A stretch of DNA of 9,963 nt from JBMNSK01 sp050945155 (lineage in GTDB: Bacteria; Actinomycetota; Coriobacteriia; Coriobacteriales; Eggerthellaceae). This document shows positions 1-6,477 of this stretch, piece after piece. Positions within the stretch are counted from its first letter, which is position 1; each line of letters begins with the position of its first letter. The DNA lies in NCBI GenBank assembly GCA_050945155.1, contig JBMNSK010000044.1, positions 1 to 9,963 of the forward strand, in the 5' to 3' direction. The translations under genes and the position numbers were made by a program. The notes beneath the pieces were generated by a model. It had not been told where the DNA came from. It worked only from the letters and a program-made list of their open reading frames with translations, and made no database searches.

Positions 1-1169
1 CGCGTGGTTTAACCCTTCCAACATCTATATGCAAGTCGACACGGTCCATAAGCGGACCACCGATACGGTTTTGATAGTGATGCACCTTTGACAAAGAGCA
101 AGTACATGGCCGCTCAGTATCACCGAAAAATCCGCAAGGACAGGGATTTGACGCGGCGATTAAATTGAATCGTGCCGGCAAGGTAATATTTCCATCAGCG
201 CGCGTGATAACAATCTCCCCCGTCTCCATGGGTTGTCGAATCCCCTGAAGGGTAGAAGGACTTAAATTCTGCTAGTTCATCGAGAAACAAAATCCCATTA
301 TGGGCAAGCGAAATTTCACCAGGTCTTACCGGTGTGCCGCCTCCGACAAGACCTGCACGGGAGCTTGAATGATGAGGAGATCGAAATGGGCGTATGCCTG
401 CAAGAATAGACTGAATCTCATTTCCAACGACCGAATGTATTTGGGCAGTTTCTAATATTTCATCATCTGATAAAGGCGGAAGTATTGAAGGCAGCCGAGA
501 GGCCAACATTGTTTTACCCGATCCAGGTGGCCCCATCATGAGTAAACCGTGGTTGCCTGCAGCCGCTATCTGGAGTGCTCGTTTTGCCATTTCATGCCCG
601 GCAATATCTTTGAAATCAAGCGTTTTTCTCTGTACCGAAGTTCTCGATGAAGCCACAGCACGCAGGTTCTTTGAACGAAGCGATCCCAGCGAATCAAGCG
701 CTTCGTATACAAGGTCTTTAATGGGCACTATCTGAGACGAATCAAAAGCGGATATTAGGCTTAGTCCTTTATCCTGTGCGCACCGTGCATAAGCCAAGAT
801 TCCTGCTACCGGTCTTACCTGACCCTCTAAGGACAGCTCCCCTACCAACAAACTCTTCTCTAATGGATGACCATCTATCTGCCCGGTTGCGGCCAAAATA
901 CCCACTGCTATCGGCAAATCAAAGCCGGATCCACTTTTCTTCATGGCACTTGGAGCTAGGTTCACAACAATCCGTTGAACAGGCATCGTATAATCAGCCG
1001 CTTTTATCGCCGCCCGCACGCGCTCCTTAGATTCTTGGACGGCTGCATCAGGCATTCCAACTATTTGAAAAGAAGGTATACCCGACGACACGTCAACCTC
1101 TACCTCGACAAGCGATGCAACGACGCCACGGATTGTTGCTGAAAGAATATGACAGTGCCCTAAAGCCAT
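1..1169 (-). pseudogene. comM: ComM/YifB-family Mg-chelatase-like AAA+ ATPase, frameshifted twice and cut by the window edge
   Basis: ComM/YifB proteins are AAA+ ATPases. In naturally competent bacteria ComM acts as a helicase promoting branch migration during integration of transformed DNA. The intact first part begins MALGHCHILS at 1169 and reads 324 residues to a premature stop. It has the N-terminal ChlI-like domain (about residues 20-120), Walker A GPPGSGKT (213-220), PFRSPHH (261-267) and Walker B ILFLDE (293-298). After Walker B the frame goes wrong near 255-266. The family sequence resumes one frame over as LQGIRQPMETGEIVITRADG, then shifts again near 175-183 and continues as PARFNLIAASNPCPCGFFGD to the window start. 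Each break equals one extra base. The start lies 2 bases after the yraN stop, with an AAGGAT Shine-Dalgarno inside the yraN end, so the genes look translationally coupled. The family assignment is firm. Whether the breaks are real or sequencing errors is open. Confidence 0.9.
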
Positions 1170-1171
1170 AC

Positions 1172-1630
1172 TTATCCTTCAGCAAAAGCGTTGATATGAT
1201 GCCGAATTAGAGCACGGTCTTTCGCCACAACAACAAGCGATATCACGTCGAATCGAACGGGGATATCAACCTCATCGAAGTTCTTCAGGAAATGCATGGC
1301 AATGCGTTCATACTTGGATCTTTTCTTGTCGTCGACCGCCTCACTGGGAAGTCCATAGTCGATATTTGAACGCGTCTTGACTTCAACAAATACAAGAGAT
1401 GTACCGTCCTTCGCAATGATGTCGGCCTCTCCTGCCCTGCACTTCCAGTTCCGCTCAAGAATTTCATAACCTCGTCTTTGCAAGAAGCGAACTGCTGCTT
1501 CCTCACCTCGCTGCCCTAAATCTGTGTTACGTGAGTTCTTAGGCTTTGTCTTTGCCTGTGTGTCCATAGTTTTGACGGGTGCATCTTTAGTTTCGGATAC
1601 TTCTTTTTTCTTGGTCTCTGTAGCCGACAT
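1172..1630 (-). CDS. yraN: YraN/UPF0102 family nuclease-fold protein
   Basis: The product has 152 residues and belongs to the UPF0102 (YraN) family, whose fold resembles restriction and Holliday-junction endonucleases and whose cellular role is poorly defined. Visible family signatures are LGQRGEEAAVRFLQRRGY (38-55), GEAD (67-70) and the core VFVEVKTRS (80-88), where Asp70, Glu83 and Lys85 correspond to a PD-(D/E)XK-like active site. The C-terminal part, RFDVISL (126-132), also fits. Unlike typical members of about 115-120 residues, it has about 37 extra N-terminal residues rich in Lys, Thr and Glu with no recognisable domain. The ATG start has a strong AAAGGAG Shine-Dalgarno, but that sequence lies inside a long hairpin. 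The gene sits between rnhB and comM, and the neighbourhood suggests a DNA-maintenance role, which is inference. Confidence 0.9.
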   Translation of the reverse strand: MSATETKKKEVSETKDAPVKTMDTQAKTKPKNSRNTDLGQRGEEAAVRFLQRRGYEILERNWKCRAGEADIIAKDGTSLVFVEVKTRSNIDYGLPSEAVDDKKRSKYERIAMHFLKNFDEVDIPVRFDVISLVVVAKDRALIRHHINAFAEG

Positions 1631-1673
1631 AGGCTCTCCTTTCTCGCTTACTACATGCTAGAAAGAAGAGCCT
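1631..1673 (-). promoter_or_regulatory. Leader hairpin sequestering the yraN ribosome-binding site
   Basis: On the minus-strand RNA, AGGCTCTTCTTTCT (1673-1660) can pair with AGAAAGGAGAGCCT (1644-1631) across a 15-base loop. This gives a continuous 14-bp stem with one U-G wobble. The same position would be a C-A mismatch on the plus-strand transcript, so the structure favours the yraN sense RNA. The 3' arm contains the AAAGGAG Shine-Dalgarno and ends directly against the yraN ATG. No U-run follows, so it is not an intrinsic terminator. A role in limiting yraN and comM translation, or as a protein or temperature-responsive site, is inference. Confidence 0.65.
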
Positions 1674-1785
1674 TAAAACTAATCGCAGGAAGACGGCATA
1701 TTGGACTGGCGTATCTGAGAAAAAACCAACAAAACCCTTCTGCAACCCATCAAGTTATTGACAGGAATACAACAAGAAAGCGTTC

Positions 1786-2574
1786 CTAGAACAGTGAATC
1801 TTGAAGAAAGGCCCCACAGAAACTCTTCCGATGAATGGGGCAAAGGCCATATTTTCGAATTGCCTCTTGGTGTGCTTCACTTGCATAACCTTTGCAGTCT
1901 TCAAAATGATACTGAGGGTATTGTTTTGCGTACGCACACATGATTTCGTCACGGTCTACTTTCGCGATTATCGAAGCAGCTGCAATCGCAGCAGACTGTG
2001 CGTCTCCTTTGATAATATTTATTTCTCGGTCATCCAGATCGAGTGGATTTCCATCGAGCAAAATAAGGTCAGGCTTATATCCTTGAGCCTCGATAGCGTG
2101 TATTGCTTGAGTAAAAGCTACCCTGAGCGCTTTTGTCATTCCGAACTCATCAATACGTTCAGGCTCAATGTATTGAACAGTCCATGCTAACGCTTGGTGT
2201 TTGATTTTTTCTGCAATGTGCGTCCTTGCATCGGGTTTAACTTGCTTGGAGTCATTTACCCCATCAATTTTTTCTCCGTAGTCAAGAATGACCCCACCAA
2301 CTGCAAGCGGGCCTGCCAAAGGACCACGACCAACCTCATCGAGTCCGAGAACTAATTTGGCATTCTTCTCACGCGCAAGCTGAGCATCAAAGTCATAAAT
2401 CTTCTGAATCCGCTTTGCCTCTTCACTTTGCGCTTTAAGGCGCCTTTCGGTAAGTTTTAAGGCCTCTTTTACTCCTTTGCGCTCATCGGCAGCCAGACTT
2501 CGTTTGAGCACCTTAAATTCATCGGCACTTACATCCTTTAATCGTTTCTTTATCTGGTCTACTGTCTCGGGCAT
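1786..2574 (-). CDS. rnhB: Ribonuclease HII
   Basis: RNase HII nicks the RNA strand of RNA-DNA hybrids and removes single ribonucleotides misincorporated in DNA. The call rests on LGLDEVGRGPLAGP (Asp79 and Glu80 as metal ligands), LLDG with Asp174, and the block SAAIAAASIIAKVDRDEI containing Asp209, numbered from the chosen start. All four catalytic carboxylates are present. The product is about 262 residues. About 75 residues before the catalytic core are charged and helical-looking, resembling the N-terminal extension of the Bacillus RNase HII type. I chose the ATG at 2574 (MPETVDQIKK) because AGAAGGGG lies just upstream. An in-frame ATG at 2610 would add 12 residues but falls in the rplS terminator U-run. 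The gene starts about 35 bases after that terminator, so it needs read-through or its own promoter. yraN follows 155 bases downstream. Confidence 0.95.
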   Translation of the reverse strand: MPETVDQIKKRLKDVSADEFKVLKRSLAADERKGVKEALKLTERRLKAQSEEAKRIQKIYDFDAQLAREKNAKLVLGLDEVGRGPLAGPLAVGGVILDYGEKIDGVNDSKQVKPDARTHIAEKIKHQALAWTVQYIEPERIDEFGMTKALRVAFTQAIHAIEAQGYKPDLILLDGNPLDLDDREINIIKGDAQSAAIAAASIIAKVDRDEIMCAYAKQYPQYHFEDCKGYASEAHQEAIRKYGLCPIHRKSFCGAFLQDSLF

Positions 2575-2608
2575 AAAACCCCTTCTACCTGGTCTCTTTA
2601 TAACGCAC

Positions 2609-2642
2609 AAAAAAGCGCCTGCATCAATGATACAGGCGCTTT
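2609..2642 (-). terminator. Intrinsic terminator after rplS
   Basis: On the minus strand AAAGCGCCTG (2642-2633) pairs perfectly with CAGGCGCTTT (2621-2612). The 11-base loop can extend the stem by a U-G wobble and three more pairs. The 3' arm runs into six consecutive T residues (2614-2609). It lies about 20 bases after the rplS stop and before rnhB. On the plus strand only three T residues follow the stem, so it is probably unidirectional. Confidence 0.9.
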
Positions 2643-2662
2643 AAAGTTCTCAAAAGGAATAA

Positions 2663-3010
2663 TTAGCGGAAAGACTTTTCCTTAATCTTTGCAGCTTTAC
2701 CAACCTTATCACGCAGGTAGTAGAGCTTAGCACGACGGACATCGCCTTCACGGACAACTTCAATCTTGTCAATTTTAGGAGAATGAACAGGGAAGGTACG
2801 CTCTACGCCCACAGAGAAGCTAATCTTGCGGACAGTGAAAGTCTCGCGGCTTGACTCGCCATGCTTCCTAATAACGTCACCCTGGAAAACCTGAATACGT
2901 TCACGATTACCCTCGGTGATGCGGTAATGAACCCTTACATTATCACCTACGTGAAAATCAGGAATATCCTGCTTCATTTGCTGCTGTTCAAGAGCGCGAA
3001 TGACATCCAT
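2663..3010 (-). CDS. rplS: 50S ribosomal protein L19
   Basis: L19 is a small basic protein of the large ribosomal subunit, located near the interface with the 30S subunit. The 115-residue product has the normal family length and matches throughout. It begins MDVIRALEQQQMKQDIPDFH and contains VGDNVRVHYRITEGNRERIQ, FQGDVI, the RKHGESSRETFTVRKIS region, GVERTFPVHSPKIDKIEVV, and the C-terminal RRAKLYYLRDKVGKAAKIKE. The ATG at 3010 is preceded by AGAAGGAT at good spacing. The gene has a plausible promoter at 3075-3103 and a strong terminator at 2609-2642, so it may be expressed largely as a single-gene transcript. In many bacteria rplS follows trmD; here the upstream neighbours are azlD and azlC instead. 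Confidence 0.98.
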   Translation of the reverse strand: MDVIRALEQQQMKQDIPDFHVGDNVRVHYRITEGNRERIQVFQGDVIRKHGESSRETFTVRKISFSVGVERTFPVHSPKIDKIEVVREGDVRRAKLYYLRDKVGKAAKIKEKSFR

Positions 3011-3059
3011 AGTTCTATCCTTCTATGAGTAAAAAACCTATTGAATCTTAAATCAAAAT

Positions 3060-3123
3060 AAGACGCGACTTGGTAGTATAACGCCTTGCGGATACAAGCG
3101 CAAGAAGGCATCAAGCGCGTCTT
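3060..3123. repeat. Nested inverted repeats upstream of rplS
   Basis: The outer arms are 3060-3072 (AAGACGCG-A-CTTG) and 3112-3123 (CAAGCGCGTCTT), which give 12 bp with one bulged A. Between them, inner arms CTTGCG (3085-3090) and CGCAAG (3099-3104) form a 6-bp stem with an 8-base loop. The whole 64-base element overlaps the proposed rplS promoter. It could act as a DNA operator, as a cruciform, or as an RNA hairpin for transcripts arriving from azlD. The pairing is seen directly and the function is unknown. Confidence 0.5.
3075..3103 (-). promoter_or_regulatory. Probable sigma-70-type promoter of rplS
   Basis: On the minus strand TTGCGC (3103-3098) and TATACT (3080-3075) are separated by exactly 17 bases. 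The -10 box matches TATAAT at five of six positions and the -35 keeps the TTG. Transcription would start near 3068, giving a leader of roughly 55-60 bases before the rplS ATG. Confidence 0.5.
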
Positions 3124-3138
3124 CATAAATACTAAATA

Positions 3139-3178
3139 GAGGCTGTGACCGGTATCTATTTGCTGATATCAGAGCCTC
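3139..3178 (-). terminator. Weak hairpin after azlD, possible terminator
   Basis: On the minus strand GAGGCT (3178-3173) pairs with AGCCTC (3144-3139). The interior contains the palindrome CTGATATCAG, and a U-rich but broken tract (TATTTAGTATTT) follows. It begins a few bases after the azlD stop. The stem is only 6 bp with a large loop, so efficient termination is doubtful and read-through into rplS is possible. Confidence 0.25.
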
Positions 3179-3185
3179 AAGAAAG

Positions 3186-3518
3186 CTATATGAGTGTAAG
3201 AAGCGCATAGGCTGCAACGCCGGCAATAGCGCACCACAGCAGTGACTTTGTTGTTTTAGCAACAACAATGACAACTAAAGCAGCCAGAAGAGGCAGGCAA
3301 GCTGGCCAAAGACCAGCATCAAACATGCCCGGAGTAAACAAATCATTGGTAACAAGGGCCGCAAACGCAGCCGGAGGAATGAAACTAAGCGCTTCCTCGA
3401 CACGCTGTGGAAGCTGCTTGCCCTTAAGCAGAAAGAGCGGCAGAACGCGAAACGCCAGAATGGTAAGCGCGCACGCAATAAAAATAATCAGAAAATCTGT
3501 CATTCCCATAGGTTGCAT
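3186..3518 (-). CDS. azlD: AzlD-family branched-chain amino-acid export subunit
   Basis: AzlD is the small integral-membrane partner of AzlC. Together they form an exporter for branched-chain amino acids, as shown for Bacillus AzlCD and Corynebacterium BrnFE. The 110-residue product has the usual AzlD length and at least three hydrophobic segments: FLIIFIACALTILAFRVLPL, the AAFAALVTNDLF region, and two adjacent C-terminal stretches around LPLLAALVVIVVAK and AIAGVAAYALLTLI. The FRVLPLFLLKGKQLPQRVEE stretch is typical of the family. The ATG at 3518 overlaps the azlC stop by one base (TGATG), with GGTGAG as Shine-Dalgarno. In-frame ATGs at 3509 and 3503 are alternatives. The longer open frame reaching 3614 lies inside azlC and is rejected as an extension. 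Substrate specificity is inferred from the family only. Confidence 0.88.
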   Translation of the reverse strand: MQPMGMTDFLIIFIACALTILAFRVLPLFLLKGKQLPQRVEEALSFIPPAAFAALVTNDLFTPGMFDAGLWPACLPLLAALVVIVVAKTTKSLLWCAIAGVAAYALLTLI

Positions 3519-4201
3519 CAGCGACTCACCACAATCTGGTAAATCAAGGCAACGCCGATGCCAATGAGTGCACCTATAAGAATGGCAGCACCTGCTAGCC
3601 CAAGACACTTGCAAATAATAACGCCAAAAACAGCCCCAATTGCTGCGATGACATTTGGCTTATTCATCTTTTGGGTAAAGAGCAGGCAGATAAAAATGGA
3701 GGTCATAGCAAAGGAGGCAATGGCTAGGGGCAGACCTACCGCATTTCCAATTAGAACTCCTGCAAAGTTACTAAAGGCCCAAGAGGTACAACAGGTGATA
3801 TTGAGCAGACCGGCCTTAGCAACCGACCAATTCCCCTCCATAAACTTCGCCATATTAACGCCGAAAGATTCATCGGTGACCGTGGCGGCAAAGAAGAATG
3901 TTCTCCCCTTTTTCTCACCGCGGCACCACGGGGCAAAAGATGCTGAATAAAGCATCTGGCGCATGTTAACCATAGAAACGCTCGCGATGATTGCTGAAAT
4001 TGGTGTTGCGGCAAGCCACATATTGGCAATCATGAACTGGCCGGCGCCCGAGTAAAACAAGTATGAAAGGGCAAGCGCCTGCCATGGTGACAGCCCGATT
4101 GATGAGCTGAGAATGCCACATGGCAGACCAATAGCTACATACCCAAGCATAATGGGCACAGCAGCATTGAATACTTCTTTGATGTCGGCTTTAGTAAACA
4201 C
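3518..4201 (-). CDS. azlC: AzlC-family branched-chain amino-acid exporter, large subunit
   Basis: This is the multi-spanning subunit of the AzlCD exporter in the cytoplasmic membrane. It has about 227 residues from the proposed start, normal for the family. Family features include VFNAAVPIMLGYVAIGLPCG at the N-terminus, YSGAGQFMIAN (about 50-60), VNMRQMLYSASFAPW (about 78-92) and ATVTDESFGVN. The C-terminal half is a series of hydrophobic helices. The frame stays open back to 4312 inside dgt. I chose GTG at 4201 because it gives the family N-terminus, while the upstream part is not AzlC-like. No Shine-Dalgarno precedes it. A TATACT box lies 8 bases upstream, so the mRNA may be leaderless. A CTG at 4230 preceded by AAGG is a less likely alternative. 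azlD follows with a TGATG overlap. Confidence 0.87.
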   Translation of the reverse strand: MFTKADIKEVFNAAVPIMLGYVAIGLPCGILSSSIGLSPWQALALSYLFYSGAGQFMIANMWLAATPISAIIASVSMVNMRQMLYSASFAPWCRGEKKGRTFFFAATVTDESFGVNMAKFMEGNWSVAKAGLLNITCCTSWAFSNFAGVLIGNAVGLPLAIASFAMTSIFICLLFTQKMNKPNVIAAIGAVFGVIICKCLGLAGAAILIGALIGIGVALIYQIVVSR

Positions 4202-4209
4202 GAAGAGAC

Positions 4210-4215
4210 AGTATA
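4210..4215 (-). promoter_or_regulatory. Candidate -10 box for a leaderless azlC transcript
   Basis: TATACT (4215-4210) lies 8 bases before the proposed GTG start of azlC, and no Shine-Dalgarno occurs in between. No convincing -35 box is visible at 16-18 bases upstream, so the call rests on the -10 match and its position. Confidence 0.3.
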
Positions 4216-4259
4216 GTGGTTTTTGGCTGGTCAGAAAATATACCTTTTTACAGTCAAAA

Positions 4260-5324
4260 TTAATACTGCATGGAACGAGGTTCGAATAAATCCCTAAACC
4301 TATTCCTTGCATAGCGATCAGTCATGCTTGCAATATAATCCGTGACTGCACGGAGACTGTCTCCCTCCGATATGGCATGAAATTCATCAGGCACCATATC
4401 TAAGTGGTTCATATAGTAGTCAAAAAGCTGTGTTATAAGCAGTTTCGCCTTATTCATCTCACTTTGAACTTGGGGTGACCGGTAGACATTCTCAAAGAGG
4501 TAAAGTCTCAATTCCATCATGGCATCCCAAGTTTTTTGGTCCATGCAAATATCGCCCACTGACGCAGAAGTACGGACTGTCGATAGCACGAGCGTTTCGA
4601 TGCGAGCTGAATGAGTAAGACCAATAAGTTCGTGTGTAGACTGCGGCAAGTCTTCTTCTTTCAGAATGCCCGCACGAATAGCATCATCGGTGTCATGATT
4701 AACGTAGGCAATTCTATCGGCAATGCTCACAATGCGCCCCTCAAGCGTATCGGGACGCACAGCACCACTGTGGTGGGCTATTCCATCCCGGACCTCATAG
4801 GTTAGGTTTAACCCAGAACCGTTGTGTTCAATTACTTCTACAACACGCAAACTTTGTTCATTGTGCTTGAAGAGTAAACCTGCCCTTTCCTGAGCGCTCG
4901 GTCCTGCACTTCCAAAGCTCTCTATTCCCCGATACTGGGCAATGCTTTGCGATAATGCCTCTTCGCCAGTGTGGCCAAACGGCGTATGTCCAAGATCATG
5001 TCCTAAAGCAATCGCTTCAGTGAGATCTTCATTAAGTGCAAGTGCTCGCGCAATAGTACGAGCAATCTGTGCTACTTCGAGCGTATGTGTAAGACGGGTA
5101 CGGAAATGGTCGCCTTCTGCTGCAATAAAAACCTGGGTCTTATGCGAGAGCCGACGAAATGCTTTTGAATGCAAAATACGGTCTCGGTCACGTTGGTAAT
5201 CATTGCGCAGTATGTCAGGAGTTGCTGAAAACCGCCGACCTTCACTTTCGTCAGAGAAAGCTGCTTCAGAAGCAAGAATTTCATGCTCCCGAAAAACCTG
5301 TCCGTCTCGATAGATAATGTTCAT
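4260..5324 (-). CDS. dgt: Deoxyguanosinetriphosphate triphosphohydrolase-like HD-domain protein
   Basis: Dgt-type HD-domain enzymes hydrolyse dNTPs to deoxynucleosides and triphosphate and so help control the dNTP pool. The 354-residue product carries the family entry motif RDRILHSKAFRRLSHKTQVF (47-66) and the metal-binding HD residues: RTRLTHTLEV with His80, GHDLGHTPFGH with His109 and Asp110, and IADRIAYVNHD with Asp203. The C-terminal region with REDLP-type spacing and LVLSTVRTS also fits the non-Escherichia dGTPase-like clade. The ATG at 5324 (MNIIYRDGQV) is preferred because AGGAT at the mtnA stop gives a Shine-Dalgarno. An in-frame ATG at 5345 would overlap the mtnA end and has no better site. 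It probably forms an operon with mtnA. Substrate preference cannot be read from sequence; many clade members act on several dNTPs. Confidence 0.93.
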   Translation of the reverse strand: MNIIYRDGQVFREHEILASEAAFSDESEGRRFSATPDILRNDYQRDRDRILHSKAFRRLSHKTQVFIAAEGDHFRTRLTHTLEVAQIARTIARALALNEDLTEAIALGHDLGHTPFGHTGEEALSQSIAQYRGIESFGSAGPSAQERAGLLFKHNEQSLRVVEVIEHNGSGLNLTYEVRDGIAHHSGAVRPDTLEGRIVSIADRIAYVNHDTDDAIRAGILKEEDLPQSTHELIGLTHSARIETLVLSTVRTSASVGDICMDQKTWDAMMELRLYLFENVYRSPQVQSEMNKAKLLITQLFDYYMNHLDMVPDEFHAISEGDSLRAVTDYIASMTDRYARNRFRDLFEPRSMQY

Positions 5325-5334
5325 AAGACTTATC

Positions 5335-6393
5335 CTAACAGCCAAGAAAATCGCGTAGCTGACTGGGGCTACACGTTCCTTTTTCCGTGATAATCTTTGT
5401 AATCAAAGACGCAGGGGTTACGTCAAATGCGGGGTTGTATACATCGACACCTGTCAAAGGTCTTGTCTGAACTTCTCTTGGATTGCGCTGCTCAATGGGA
5501 ATTCCGCTTCCCTCTTCTAAGTTCATATCGATAGTAGATAGGGGGGCTGCAACATAAAAAGGAATTTCATGATAGGCAGCTGCAATAGCAAGGTTATAAG
5601 TTCCTATCTTGTTTGCGGTGTCGCCATGTAAGGTAATGCGGTCAGCACCTACAATCACGGCATCTATCATACCCTTCGCCATTACAGTAGCAGCCATATC
5701 ATCGCAAAGAAGCGTCGTTGGGATGCCGACACGCGAAAGCTCCCAGACCGTCAGGCGAGCACCCTGGCCCAACGGGCGTGTTTCATCAGCATAGACCCGT
5801 TCAACCTTTCCCTCTTCGGCTGCTGTATAGATAACCCCGAGGGCAGTCCCGAAAAAGACGGTCGCTAACGATCCTGCATTGCAGTGGGTTAAAACACGAG
5901 AATTTGTACCGAGAAGTTTAGATCCGTGCCGTCCGATACTTCGGTTAATCTGCTCATCTTGTGCTTCCATGCTTTTAACAAATTCATAGACCGCAGAAAG
6001 ATTTGCATCCGCATCTGCTTCATCAAGGCTTTGAATCATGTCTTTCATGCGTTGCACACCCCACTGAAGGTTTACTGCCGTCGGGCGTGCATGACCAATT
6101 TCACCAGCAACGCGGTCCAAATTTTCTTGAAAATCCCCAGTCTCTTTTGGAAGTTCATTAACATACCAGAGCGCCAAGGCTGCTGCACCCGCAACGCCAA
6201 GAGCTGGTGCCCCTCGAATGCCAAGGCGCATGATTGCGTCAACGACTTCTTTCCACGAACTTGTTTTTGCGATAAGAACTTGGTCAGGAAGAAGCTCCTG
6301 GTCAACAAATTGAAGTACCAATGAATTACCCGCACGTACAAGCTCGATGGTACGCGGCAGTTGTTTTAAATCTATGTTCAAAGCCTTTGCCAC
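5335..6393 (-). CDS. mtnA: S-methyl-5-thioribose-1-phosphate isomerase
   Basis: MtnA isomerises 5-methylthioribose-1-phosphate to 5-methylthioribulose-1-phosphate, a step of methionine salvage from methylthioadenosine; some bacteria use it in a shunt to dihydroxyacetone phosphate. The product has 352 residues, the normal length, and is collinear with the family. Landmarks are GIRGAPALGVAGA (58-70), THCNAGSLAT with catalytic-type Cys171, ADETRPLGQGARLT (202-215), and VGADRI (248-253) with Asp251 followed by GDTANKIGTYN. The related eIF2B-like fold is less likely because the Cys and Asp pair is intact. The GTG at 6393 is the only reasonable start before an in-frame TAG. It has no Shine-Dalgarno, and a -10-like box ends 6 bases upstream. 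No other salvage genes are in the window. dgt follows within 10 bases. Confidence 0.94.
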   Translation of the reverse strand: MAKALNIDLKQLPRTIELVRAGNSLVLQFVDQELLPDQVLIAKTSSWKEVVDAIMRLGIRGAPALGVAGAAALALWYVNELPKETGDFQENLDRVAGEIGHARPTAVNLQWGVQRMKDMIQSLDEADADANLSAVYEFVKSMEAQDEQINRSIGRHGSKLLGTNSRVLTHCNAGSLATVFFGTALGVIYTAAEEGKVERVYADETRPLGQGARLTVWELSRVGIPTTLLCDDMAATVMAKGMIDAVIVGADRITLHGDTANKIGTYNLAIAAAYHEIPFYVAAPLSTIDMNLEEGSGIPIEQRNPREVQTRPLTGVDVYNPAFDVTPASLITKIITEKGTCSPSQLRDFLGC

Positions 6394-6399
6394 GTGGTC

Positions 6400-6410
6400 A
6401 TTCTATATCA
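6400..6410 (-). promoter_or_regulatory. Candidate -10 region for a leaderless mtnA transcript
   Basis: The minus-strand sequence TGATATAGAAT contains two overlapping -10 candidates. TAGAAT (6405-6400) matches TATAAT at five of six positions and ends exactly 6 bases before the GTG. TATAGA (6407-6402) is preceded by an extended TGn. Either would place the transcript start at or within a few bases of the mtnA GTG. No clear -35 box is seen. Confidence 0.35.
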
Positions 6411-6458
6411 AAGCTACAAATGAATAAAAGAAGCACAATTAAGCCGAAGACCTTATGG

Positions 6459-6477
6459 TATATTGAGCTTGAAAGCT
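6459..6477 (+). promoter_or_regulatory. Candidate cysK -10 box with an adjacent dyad
   Basis: TATATT (6459-6464) is a good -10 match upstream of cysK, though no strong -35 is evident. Directly after it the hyphenated palindrome AGCTT-ga-AAGCT (6466-6477) covers the expected start site, and a third AGCT follows at 6481. This could be an operator for cysteine-dependent control, but the regulator is unknown and short AGCT-rich dyads occur by chance. Confidence 0.3.

Noticed and set aside
170..270. Programmed frameshifting in comM
   Set aside because: Two separate shifts that do not sum to a restored frame, and no slippery heptamer with a downstream structure. Mutation or sequencing error is simpler.
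1801..2190. 129-residue open frame on the plus strand inside rnhB
   Set aside because: It is antisense to conserved RNase HII sequence, has no Shine-Dalgarno and resembles no family I know.
2575..2610. Longer RNase HII starting at the ATG at 2610
   Set aside because: That start overlaps the terminator U-run and lacks a ribosome-binding site, whereas the ATG at 2574 has AGAAGGGG upstream.
3011..3123. Classical L19 leader RNA regulating rplS
   Set aside because: The best promoter lies inside the hairpin element, so most of the structure would not be in the rplS transcript. I also could not match it to a known leader consensus.
3519..3614. Upstream extension of azlD to a 142-residue reading
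   Set aside because: The added residues lie entirely within conserved azlC coding sequence, and the ATG at 3518 has the expected stop-start overlap and family N-terminus.
3558..3950. 130-residue plus-strand frame inside azlC
   Set aside because: It is antisense to membrane-protein coding sequence. Long antisense frames are common opposite such genes, and there is no start signal.
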